A stretch of DNA of 48,597 bases from an uncultured Gammaproteobacteria bacterium (GTDB lineage: Bacteria > Pseudomonadota > Gammaproteobacteria > Arenicellales > JAANXG01). The translations under genes were made by a program, and so were the position numbers. Below, piece by piece: positions 34,572 to 42,170 of this stretch. The stretch covers positions 1-48,597 of the forward strand of contig CALZGZ010000287.1 of assembly GCA_945787105.1 (NCBI GenBank). The letters are read 5' to 3'. The notes beneath the pieces are model-generated. The model worked only from the letters and a program-made list of their open reading frames with translations, had not been told where the DNA came from and did not search any database. How positions within the stretch are numbered: the stretch's first letter is position 1; every line of letters starts with the position of its first letter.

Positions 34572-35564
34572 ATGCCGATGGCGGCACTTATTCACGAGCA
34601 GGGCGATCCCAGTGTTTTTCGCTGGGAACCTATTGTCGTTCCACGCCCCGATTCTGGCGAGGTGGTTCTGCGCCATACTGCCATCGGCGTGAACTACGCC
34701 GACACCTATCATCGCCGCGGCATCGACCATCCCTGGAAGGTGCCGCCGTTACCCTGCGTGCTCGGATTCGAGGCCGTTGGGGTTATCAAACAGCTCGGAG
34801 CCGAGGTGTCCAATTTCGCCGTCGGAGACCGGGTGGTGTACGGGGTTCCGCCGCTGGGGGCCTACAGCGAAGAACGCGTCTACCCCACCGAGCACCTGAT
34901 GAAGCTCCCCGATTCCTTGGGCGACGAGGTGGCCGCGGCCAGCTTCATGAAAGGTATCACTGCGCAATATCTTGTTCGCCGCACCTATGCGGTCAAACCG
35001 GGGGATTGGATTCTGGTGCATGCGGCTGCGGGAGGGATGGGACTCATTCTGTGCCAGTGGTGCAAACACCTGGGCGCGCACGTCATTGGCACCGTGAGTA
35101 CGGCCGAGAAGGCGGCCCTCGCGCAGGCCAACGGCTGCGACTATCCGGTCTTGTATCGTCAGGAAGATTTCGCCCAACGTGTACGCGAGATCACACGCGG
35201 TGACGGTGTGCACGTAGTCTACGAGTCGATCGGCAAAGACACATTGCAAAAATCACTGGACTGCCTGCGCCCGCTCGGTATGTGTGCGGCCTATGGCCAC
35301 GCGTCCGGGAAGCCTGATCCGATCGATGTCGTCAACGACCTTGGGGCCAGGGGGTCATTATTCATCACCCGGCCTGCGGTGATGCACTACATGGCGAAGC
35401 GCGAAGATATGGTAGCCGCTGCGACCGAGCTGTTCGGTGTCCTTGCTTCGGGCGCGGTCAAGGTGCACGTGAATTACCGCTACCCACTGCGCGAGGTTGC
35501 CAAGGCGCATGCCGCGATCGAGTCAGGGAAAACGATGGGCTCGACGGTGCTGCTCGTGGATTAG
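34572..35564 (+). CDS. NADPH:quinone oxidoreductase (zinc-free MDR family)
   Basis: A 330-residue medium-chain dehydrogenase/reductase of the quinone oxidoreductase class. It has GVNYADTYHRRG near residue 40, the GFEAVGVI segment, the nucleotide-binding AAAGGMGLILCQW near 155, and the late QOR-like MGSTVLLVD end. Structural and catalytic zinc cysteines are absent, as expected. It probably reduces quinones or enones with NADPH in the cytosol. ATG 34572 is chosen because AAGGAGAG lies about 8 nt upstream; an ATG six codons earlier overlaps that site. A palindrome starts directly after the stop. Confidence 0.92.
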   Translation: MPMAALIHEQGDPSVFRWEPIVVPRPDSGEVVLRHTAIGVNYADTYHRRGIDHPWKVPPLPCVLGFEAVGVIKQLGAEVSNFAVGDRVVYGVPPLGAYSEERVYPTEHLMKLPDSLGDEVAAASFMKGITAQYLVRRTYAVKPGDWILVHAAAGGMGLILCQWCKHLGAHVIGTVSTAEKAALAQANGCDYPVLYRQEDFAQRVREITRGDGVHVVYESIGKDTLQKSLDCLRPLGMCAAYGHASGKPDPIDVVNDLGARGSLFITRPAVMHYMAKREDMVAAATELFGVLASGAVKVHVNYRYPLREVAKAHAAIESGKTMGSTVLLVD

Positions 35565-35784
35565 TCGGACAGATTTATCGCGGAACAAAAAACGGTGCGT
35601 CAGCACGGGGATGGACGCGATGCCCGCACGGTATCGTGCGGGCCACGGAAGTGGCCGGGCGCGGCTTTGCCGGCGTCCAGTGTATCCCGGCTTGGCGGGG
35701 ATGATTCCCCGCGTGTAAGCGCGGAGAGATTCAATGATCGTGTTGTTAAAACTACCCAGTCTAAAGAATAAATCTTTCTCATTA
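35565..35784. repeat. GGGGACAG-type element with an inserted hairpin array
   Basis: The left arm CGGACAGATTTATCG (35566-35580) starts 1 nt after the QOR stop. A matching right arm AAAGAATAAATCTTTCTCATT lies at 35763-35783. About 180 nt of unrelated hairpin-rich sequence lies between them, as if inserted into a palindrome. Confidence 0.6.
35595..35725. repeat. Array of four tetraloop hairpins
   Basis: Successive stems, each closing a 4-nt loop: GTGC-gtca-GCAC (35595-35606), GCCCGCACG-gtat-CGTGCGGGC (35622-35643), GGCCAC-ggaa-GTGGCC (35641-35656), GCGGGGA-tgat-TCCCCGC (35695-35712). The middle two share three bases. GC-rich against AT-rich flanks. It could be a REP cluster or a structured transcript. 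Confidence 0.75.
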
Positions 35785-35791
35785 GCTTCGC

Positions 35792-36446
35792 TCACGCGGG
35801 CAAATCAGCCTCAATCAGGCCGTTGGTGAAGCGCTGCCAGTGGGTGGGATCCTGAAACGTCCAGTGTCGTAGATCACCGACGCGAAAATCCGGACACGCG
35901 TCGAGCAGGCGTTGGGCTGCTTTGGCGGCCGCGTCGGTCGTGGCCTCTCCCACCGGCAAGGTCACACTCTCGTCGGGGTGTCAGTGCATTGCGCGCACAG
36001 GCTGGGCGATATTCTTGACCTTGCATTCCCCGCCGTCCTGGAAGACGACGCCGATCTTGCCCGCCACTTCCGCGCCGACCTTGTCCGCGATGCACACGCC
36101 ACCCGGCACCGCGATTCCCTCGAGGCGTGCCGCGATGTTGACGCCATCGCCGAGAATATCGTCGCCCTGAACGATGATGTCGCCCAGGTTGACGCCGATG
36201 CGAAACGCCATGCGCGTATCCCCCGGCAGATCGTTGTTGCGCTCCGCTAGTTGGCGTTGCAGCTCGACTGCGCTGCGCACCGCATCGACGGCGCTCGAAT
36301 GCTCGATGAGAAACCCGTCCCCCATGGTCTTGACCATGCGTCCGTTGTGGCGGGCAATGGAAGGACCGAGCTCGGTGCGCAGGATGTTGAGGCGGGTGAT
36401 CGTACCCTCTTCGTTATGGCCGACGAGAGACCTTGTCTTCACTCAT
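35792..36446 (-). pseudogene. Decayed class III cyclase (TolB/TPR type)
   Basis: After ATG 36446 (MSEDKVSRR, with GGGAGG upstream) the frame shifts and the stretch that should hold the first metal aspartate (ADVVGYSR) is missing. The frame then continues as SLVGHNEEGTITR, KTMGDGFLIEH, GDDILGDGVNIAARLEG and VKNIAQPVRAMH, stopping at 35981-35983. The following 190 nt encode, in another frame, a typical C-terminal TPR end (LLDACPDFRVGDLRHW, QRFTNGLIEADLPA) stopping at 35792. The TolB and TPR centre is deleted. It resembles the two intact cyclases nearby and is presumably a non-functional paralogue. Confidence 0.78.
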
Positions 36447-36522
36447 CCCGACCTCCCAGGCTGGATGCAAATGCCGCGAGTCGGTCTATCACCAGCACAG
36501 CGGCAAAACCATTTGGCAGATA

Positions 36523-36562
36523 TTGGGACACAATTAAATGTAAAAACATAAATCTGTGCGCC
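36523..36562. repeat. GGGGACAG-type palindrome, copy 8 (variant)
   Basis: TTGGGACACAATTAAATGT faces ACATAAATCTGTGCGCC around a short A-run. It sits upstream of the pseudogene start, not at a gene end. Confidence 0.6.
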
Positions 36563-36690
36563 TATATTCTTTGATCTACGCTTAATCTACACAGCAGAAC
36601 GCTTCGTTCAATTGTATCTATGAGCAAGCAGGGGTTTATAATGCCTATCTAATAGTCAACACAGATCAGGCATCTTGTTATTGTGCTCCG

Positions 36691-37170
36691 GTGGGTAAGA
36701 ACAGGAAAAACCGATTACGCGAATTGACTTTGCTGTGTGGGCTCAGTTGGGGCATGGTGGTTTTTGTTCCCGCCGTACCCGCGTCCGATCTTGTCAGCTA
36801 TACCATGGTGCAGGACGACGGAACCTTAAAAATAAAAGGCAAAATCGTTCACTTGTATGGGATATACGTGCCAGACACCGGACGCACCTGTCGGACAAAT
36901 GTGCGACCGGTACGCTGTACGTCGCGGGCGGCACATGCACTCGAGTTCAAAATCGGGTCGAGTTTCGTGCGCTGCAAGCGCAAAGCAACAAATCCCGACC
37001 GGAGTCTGGTGGCGCAATGTTACTTAGAGGAACAGGACTTGAGTGCTTATCTCCTGGAACGTGGTTGGGCGGTGGCGACCCCCGGCGCGCCGTTTGCATA
37101 CCTGGCCATGGAAAGAATCGCGCGGTCGCGGGGTTTCGGTGTTTGGGGGATTCCAATCGGGGAGCCATAG
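36691..37170 (+). CDS. Exported SNase-like (thermonuclease-fold) protein
   Basis: A 159-residue protein with a signal segment (about 11-31, ending PAVPAS). The staphylococcal-nuclease-like core follows: GKIVHLYGIYVPDTGRTCR, a Cys and Ala-rich helix CTSRAAHALEFKI, VRCKRKATNPDRSLVAQCYL, and the C-terminal LERGWAVATPGAPFAYLAMERIARSRGFGVWG. In nuclease-active members the core reads RLxGIDxPE; here it is HLYGIYVPD, so the usual catalytic Arg and Glu are replaced and nuclease activity is doubtful. The start appears to be GTG 36691 without a clear SD. Confidence 0.8.
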   Translation: MGKNRKNRLRELTLLCGLSWGMVVFVPAVPASDLVSYTMVQDDGTLKIKGKIVHLYGIYVPDTGRTCRTNVRPVRCTSRAAHALEFKIGSSFVRCKRKATNPDRSLVAQCYLEEQDLSAYLLERGWAVATPGAPFAYLAMERIARSRGFGVWGIPIGEP

Positions 37171-37273
37171 CTTTGGTGTTAGCAGGTGGTACCGGCCCGG
37201 GAGCAGGGGCATGAAGACAGCTAACTCTCCAACGTATGTCAGTTCTCGCTGTGCGCAATGTTGCAGATTCATT

Positions 37274-37311
37274 TACAGATCAATTTTCACCAAAATAAAT
37301 CTGACGCCTTA
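37274..37311. repeat. GGGGACAG-type palindrome, copy 9 (variant)
   Basis: ACAGATCAATTTTCACC and AAAATAAATCTGACGCCTT are a shortened palindrome. It lies about 105 nt beyond the SNase-like stop and 50 nt before the MBL start codon. Confidence 0.65.
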
Positions 37312-37361
37312 ATGTAAACTAACCGCCGTGAGGGCAGGGCCCATTAGGAGGAACGGTAACG

Positions 37362-38444
37362 ATGCAAAAAGTGTTACTCATTCTGACGGCGTTAGTTCCA
37401 GTGTCGCTGGCGCTGGCCGGTGAAGCGGCACAGCTGCCGCGAACCGTAGACGTTCACAAGCAGGCCGATCCGTCCATGGTGCGATTGATTGCGCAACAAC
37501 AATCGAGTGCCGCGGCCGCGTCCGCAGACACCAAAACGTTGTCCGGGGAGGCGTTGTATAACAGCGATAAAGCGCCGGATTCGATGCTGTACGACAAACC
37601 GCAAAAAGTGATCGACGGCGTGTGGTCGGCGATTGGCGCGACGGCGCCGCGCACCTATGCGAATTCGGGACATAACAACAACCTGTCATTTGTGATCACC
37701 GCGGACGGCGTGTTGGTCGTCAACGCCGGGGACAATTATCTTCTCGCCAAGGCGCTGCACGACGAGATCAAGAAGATCACCGATCAACCGGTCAAGTATG
37801 TGGTGCTGGAGAACGGCCAGGGCCATGCCATGCTTGGTTCGGGATATTGGAAGCAGCAGGGGGTGCCGATCATCGCGCACGAAGACGCGGCGCGCGAGAT
37901 CGAAGAGAATGCGTTCGCCATTTTGGACACCATGAAACGGCAGGCCAAGGAGAAGGCCGAAGGCACGGAGGTGGTGATGCCGGACAAGACGTTCAAGGAC
38001 AAGATGGTCATTGAACTGGGCGGCGAACGGATTGAACTCTTAAGCCTCGGGCCCGCTCACAGCCCGGGCGATATCATGGTGTGGCTAGCGCAAAAACGGC
38101 TGATGATTTCTGGCGATATGGCCTTTCATCAGCGCCTGCTGCCGATCTTCGAACACACGGATACCGCCGCCTGGATCGAGACCTGGGAGAAGTTTTCCGC
38201 CCTCGGCGCAAACATCGTCATTCCCGGCCATGGGGACCCAACCGACATGGCGACGGTCACGCGCTACACCAGAGACTACCTGGTTGAGCTGCGTAAGAAA
38301 GTGGCCGAGGTCATCGACAACGGCGGCTCGCTGAACGAGGCCTACGAGGTCGATCAATCGGCGTATGCGCATTTGCCGACCTTCGAGTTTTTGGCCAAGC
38401 GCAATGCCGGGCGGGTGTTCCAGAAAATGGAGTTTGAGTTTTAA
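37362..38444 (+). CDS. Exported MBL-fold protein with degenerate metal motif
   Basis: A 360-residue protein with a signal peptide (MQKVLLILTALVPVSLALAG). The metallo-beta-lactamase fold follows: GHNNNLSFVITADGVLVVNAG, then KYVVLENGQGHAMLGSGYW where the HxHxDH motif should be, and later LSLGPAHSPGD, RLMISGDMAFH and IVIPGHGDP. The later His and Asp ligands are thus present but the first cluster reads ENGQGH, keeping only the last His. This may be a divergent subfamily related to SoxH or quinoprotein-relay hydrolases with altered metal use. AGGAGG lies about 10 nt upstream of the ATG. Single gene. Confidence 0.85.
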   Translation: MQKVLLILTALVPVSLALAGEAAQLPRTVDVHKQADPSMVRLIAQQQSSAAAASADTKTLSGEALYNSDKAPDSMLYDKPQKVIDGVWSAIGATAPRTYANSGHNNNLSFVITADGVLVVNAGDNYLLAKALHDEIKKITDQPVKYVVLENGQGHAMLGSGYWKQQGVPIIAHEDAAREIEENAFAILDTMKRQAKEKAEGTEVVMPDKTFKDKMVIELGGERIELLSLGPAHSPGDIMVWLAQKRLMISGDMAFHQRLLPIFEHTDTAAWIETWEKFSALGANIVIPGHGDPTDMATVTRYTRDYLVELRKKVAEVIDNGGSLNEAYEVDQSAYAHLPTFEFLAKRNAGRVFQKMEFEF

Positions 38445-38532
38445 CGGAATAGATTGTTGTGAGGACGTTGGTAGAAACATAGGATAACGGATCATTGCTA
38501 ATGTCCCACTAACAAGTGGTGCCAGCAGTTCA

Positions 38533-38828
38533 TGTCATTTTGAGCCGCGCGAGGAATCTCAACGAGCTGGATGGGGGCGGCCACGTGCGACAGGGTGAGA
38601 TCCCTCCCTGCGACTCCGCGCAGCACAAGCCGCGCTGCGCTTGTCGGGATGACAACAATAGAGCCCTGTCCTGAGCGTAGTCGAAGGAAAGGATCTTAAC
38701 CTGTACGATGACAAGCTATGATTTGTCATCCTGAGGCATTAGCCGAAGGATCTCACCCTGTTACAGATGCCTCCGCTATGCTCGGCACGACCAACAAACG
38801 GTTGGAGTCCTCGCTGCGCTTTGCATGA
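38533..38828. repeat. Cluster of GTCATCC..GGATCTC palindromic elements
   Basis: Three units. At 38533-38652, GTCATTTTGAG...GAATCTC faces GAGATCCCTCC...CTTGTCGGGATGAC. At 38662-38711 is a partial unit (CCTGTCCTGAGCGTAGTCG, GGATCTTAACC...GATGAC). At 38724-38828, GTCATCCTGAGG...GGATCTCACCC faces TCCTCGCTGCGCTTTGCATGAC. Same family as 26428-26521. Confidence 0.8.
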
Positions 38829-38866
38829 CAGCAAGCATTAGCGTCGCAAGCCAGTGGGACTGTGGT

Positions 38867-38910
38867 GGAGGACAGATCTATTTTTACAAAAATAGATCTG
38901 TCCCCATTAG
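38867..38910. repeat. GGGGACAG-type palindrome, copy 10 (perfect arms)
   Basis: GGACAGATCTATTTTT (38870-38885) and AAAAATAGATCTGTCC (38888-38903) are exact reverse complements separated by AC. The usual CCCATTAG flank follows. With 16-bp arms it is the least decayed copy, so it is probably the most recent. Confidence 0.92.
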
Positions 38911-39058
38911 GCGGTTCCAGTAGTTCCGAGCCTAGCGCGATCATTGCGATAAAGATTGGAATCAGTTCTTGCGGCCGTATCATGTCTGACATGGAATCGA
39001 ACTGATCTGTGCTCTAAGCTGAAGGTTGGTAGGTTTAGATCTAGTCAGGAGCGTAGAC

Positions 39059-39397
39059 ATGAATGCCCGTGTTTTTACCCTTCTCCTCGGAATGTTCTTA
39101 TTTGGCTGCTCGAGTTCAGCCTCTTACCAGGATGGCCAAACAATGGCCGATAGAACCTATGGATCCATGTCGATGGAACAGATGACGGCGCAGGTGGATG
39201 CCATCATGCAGACTGTTAAATCGGCGATCGAAACGGCGGATGACAAGCGTGACTGGTGGGATGGGTTTTGCGATCGGGGTGAAGAGATCTGGCTCGATAG
39301 AATCGACCAAATTAATTCCGCTATGGGTGTGACGATCTATAAACCAGGCACAATTAAGGCTATGTTTAATCAGATGCGGTCGTCGTTCAGAGAGTAG
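39059..39397 (+). CDS. Small lipoprotein of unknown function
   Basis: A 112-residue protein with signal NARVFTLLLGMFLFGC and lipobox LFGC followed by SSS, so an envelope lipoprotein. The mature part is helical and polar (MEQMTAQVDAIMQTVKSAIET, RGEEIWLDRIDQINSAMG). No family recognised. ATG 39059 with AGGAG 6-10 nt upstream; a longer frame from 39026 would put 11 residues before the signal. It lies just beyond the repeat cluster. Confidence 0.75.
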   Translation: MNARVFTLLLGMFLFGCSSSASYQDGQTMADRTYGSMSMEQMTAQVDAIMQTVKSAIETADDKRDWWDGFCDRGEEIWLDRIDQINSAMGVTIYKPGTIKAMFNQMRSSFRE

Positions 39398-39500
39398 ATC
39401 CCCGGCCGTGACTGTGTGTGGGCCGACTGCGTAAATGCCAACGACGGCCGCGCTGGCGGCGGCCGCCTCAGCATGCAACACGAACCGCGGCACAAGCCGA

Positions 39501-39743
39501 TTAACCGCCTCTGTCAGCCGGCTCAGCTACGTCGGTGTAGTTCGTGAACTCTTCCTCATTCAGTTGGCCATCTGCGTCCTCATCGAAATCGGTCCAAGTC
39601 TTGTTGAGACCTGGGATCGCCTCTAATTCCTCTGCTGAAACGAATCCATCCTTGTCAGTATCGACGTCGGCAAACTCTATGTCCGCGAACGCAAGGCTTG
39701 TAAAAGCCATGGCCGTCAGTAAGGCTAGATATTTCTTGCTCAT
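39501..39743 (-). CDS. Small exported EF-hand protein
   Basis: An 80-residue protein with a signal peptide (MSKKYLALLTAMAFTSLAFA) followed by two EF-hand loops: DVDTDKDGFVSAEEL and DFDEDADGQLNEEEF. Both keep the Asp and Glu ligand pattern (D-x-D-x-D-G-x-x-x-x-x-E), so the pair should bind two Ca2+. Such small periplasmic EF-hand proteins act as buffers or sensors; partner unknown. ATG 39743 with GGAGG 6 nt upstream fixes the start; the frame extends to 39818. Confidence 0.9.
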   Translation of the reverse strand: MSKKYLALLTAMAFTSLAFADIEFADVDTDKDGFVSAEELEAIPGLNKTWTDFDEDADGQLNEEEFTNYTDVAEPADRGG

Positions 39744-40475
39744 TACATTACCTCCTATACTCCAAACTACGGTTGGTTCAAACAAATTCGTGGTTGTCAG
39801 GCTCCACGAGACCGTCACACCGAGTAATCATCCTTATACGACGCGTTACAGCCACCGCTCGTCTTACCAGCGTGCCACTCGCCGCCCCATGCCGGTTGGC
39901 TCCGGGATGCTGATCTCGTCATCGCCGAAGCTGATCGCCAGAGCGTCTAGCAGCCCCAAGCGTCTCTTGACGTCGTGTCTTCAACTCGAGTCCTCGGTTT
40001 TTCGGCGGTGTGTACTATGCGGATTCCTATCTGAAACACAAACGAAATAATTTCATGGTCACTATTGGGAATTGTGATAGATAATTTAGCTGACGACTAT
40101 GGATGTGAGTCTGGCGAAAACCTTTCATGATGTAGTGGCTACCGGCAGTTTCAGTACTGCCAGATAGAGATTGCACGTTTTGCGATCGACGGTTGGTGCT
40201 CGACTTCGTAGTTTGGGACAGGGCTTGGGTCAGGTTCTGTTCGAATGCGGCAAAAACAGTACAGGCTTAACCCGCATTTCTCCCCAGGATCACGGAGGCC
40301 GAACCCTGTGTTTGATTTGATGTTTCAACTCGTCACGTGCGGCCCCAGTGCACGAGTGCAGAGTCGGCACCGGGGATCCTGGGGGGACCTACGGGCTGGT
40401 TAAATCAGAGAGGATATTCGCTCCCCGTCACGTCCGCTTCCCGTGAACGAGTCAGCCTCCCGGGATCAGTTCCCG
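39744..40475. other. Gene-free stretch
   Basis: About 730 nt between the EF-hand gene and the 3' end of the Mrp-type operon. Short frames only. The part at about 40200-40420 has a different texture (GC-rich, GGTCAGGTTCTG, CCCCAGGATCACGGAGG) and may be decayed mobile or coding DNA, but I could not match it. No terminator for the operon was identified with confidence. Confidence 0.45.
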
Positions 40476-42170
40476 TCACGCCCACAGCAGCACCGCCACC
40501 ATCGACAAGAGGGTGAGAAATAAAGCGATTCCGACCAGTCGCCAGTCGTGCAGGCGGCGTTCAGTGCGTCGTGCGGCAACCGCAAGCACTCTTCCCTGGT
40601 CGGCCACCGCGATTGTGCCGCGCCGCTCGAACCGTTCTATCCACCGCTCCCCGGAGAGTGCTTTGTGAAGCACCGGCATACCCCATCGCGCCAACGGATC
40701 CAGGATATCACCGGGTGGAACTCGCACCACCCGCGGCCACGCTTCCAGCCGCGGACCGTATCGCCACAACAGCAGGCTGACCATCCCGCCAACGAGTACG
40801 GGCCATAAAGCCTCCGGTGCGGTTACCAGCTGCGCGCCGGGGATCCAAAGAGCCGCGGTCGCCACCGCGAGCACGGTAACTAGCCAAGCGCCCCAAGCCA
40901 TGCCGCCAATCGTGTGTTGCGTGTCCGCGCGCACCGAGAGCACCACCAAAAAACGACCCATCAGCAAAGCGGTGCCGAAGGTCGCGACTGTAAACAACGC
41001 ACCGAGCCATTCGCTGCCCGGCATGGATACCGCGAAGAACACGCCCTTCAGCGCCGCCTTGGCACTGGCGCCGCTCGTCAGAGAGGCTCCGGCCAAGGCG
41101 AGCGCAGGCAAGACAAGTGCCGGCACAACCAGCCAGCGGGGTCCGGCGGCGGCGCCAACTCCGAGGAACAGCGTTCCCTTGGCGAGTGCATGGTGTGTGG
41201 CATAGAGGACGATCGTCGCGAGCACCGCGGGCCACAGCGCCGGCGCAAGCAGCCCGAGCCCCACTGCCATTGTGAGGTAGCCCATCTGACTGACACTCGA
41301 ATAGGCGAGGACAACCTTGGGGTCGCGCTGCGACAGTCCGGCCACGACCCCGTACAACGCACCGAGCAGCCCCACCGCCACCGCCGTCGTGCCCCAACCC
41401 GGCAGTTCCACCACACCGAGGGGCAGGAAGCGCAGCCAACCGAGCAAACCCGCCTTGATCATGGCGCCACTTAGGACCGCGCTGGCCGGAGTCGGGGCGG
41501 CCGGATGCGCGAGCGGAAGCCACACATGCACCGGCAGGGCACCGGCCTTGATGCCGAAACCGACCAGCAGCAAGCCGACCGCGAGTGAACTGGCTTCGCG
41601 GTGCGCGATCGGGAATGTATAACCGGAAGCCGCGACCACGAGCACGATCCCCGCGAACACGAGCACCTCGCCGAGGATCGCGAGGACGATGTATACACGG
41701 CCCGCCCGCAGGTTCTCGGGCGTGCGCTCGTGCACGACCAGCCCGTAGGAGGCGAGGCTCATCAGGGTGAAAAAAAGAAAGAACGTCAATGCGTCCAGTG
41801 CAACGATCAACCCAAGGTTACCGGACATGGAGAGCAGGAAGAACACGAAGAACCGCCGCGCAGACGGATCGTGAGTAAGGTAGCTACGCGCATAAATTCC
41901 GGCCGTGAGCCACAGGAACGCAGTGAAGCCGAGGAAGGCGCGTCCGGTTGCGTCGAGACCGAGGTGGCTGCCCAGCATCAGCCACGTTACGGAGACCTCG
42001 ACCGCGTCCGCCCAGGCTACCGCTGCGAGCGCTGGCAACGCGGCCCAAGGGGCCATGCGCAAGGCCAGATCCGCCAATCGGCCCCGGCTCGCCGCCAATA
42101 ACGTGAGCGCGAGCGGCAGTGTCGGTGCCGCGATCAGGAGAACGGCCTGCCATGGAGCCGCGGGGGTCAT
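40476..42170 (-). CDS. Mrp-like antiporter subunit, NuoL/M/N-type (third)
   Basis: A 564-residue membrane protein of the proton-conducting transporter family, with about 14 TM segments. The TM8-type lysine is present in LSGAMIKAGLLGW, and AYSSVSQMGYLTMAVG is the typical discontinuous-helix region. The TM5 segment reads LTFFLFFTLMSLASYGLV, where homologues have FFE; Thr replaces the usual Glu. An extra C-terminal region (about 80 residues, with a final TM) is longer than in the two other subunits. ATG 42170 overlaps the stop of the preceding gene (ATGA). Last gene of the operon. Confidence 0.88.
   Translation of the reverse strand: MTPAAPWQAVLLIAAPTLPLALTLLAASRGRLADLALRMAPWAALPALAAVAWADAVEVSVTWLMLGSHLGLDATGRAFLGFTAFLWLTAGIYARSYLTHDPSARRFFVFFLLSMSGNLGLIVALDALTFFLFFTLMSLASYGLVVHERTPENLRAGRVYIVLAILGEVLVFAGIVLVVAASGYTFPIAHREASSLAVGLLLVGFGIKAGALPVHVWLPLAHPAAPTPASAVLSGAMIKAGLLGWLRFLPLGVVELPGWGTTAVAVGLLGALYGVVAGLSQRDPKVVLAYSSVSQMGYLTMAVGLGLLAPALWPAVLATIVLYATHHALAKGTLFLGVGAAAGPRWLVVPALVLPALALAGASLTSGASAKAALKGVFFAVSMPGSEWLGALFTVATFGTALLMGRFLVVLSVRADTQHTIGGMAWGAWLVTVLAVATAALWIPGAQLVTAPEALWPVLVGGMVSLLLWRYGPRLEAWPRVVRVPPGDILDPLARWGMPVLHKALSGERWIERFERRGTIAVADQGRVLAVAARRTERRLHDWRLVGIALFLTLLSMVAVLLWA

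Larger units (their letters stand above)
38445..39058. other. Gene-free, repeat-dense stretch
   Basis: About 610 nt with no coding sign. It holds the GTCATCC/GGATCTC elements (38533-38828) and the most perfect GGGGACAG palindrome of the window (38867-38910), both described separately. Confidence 0.7.
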
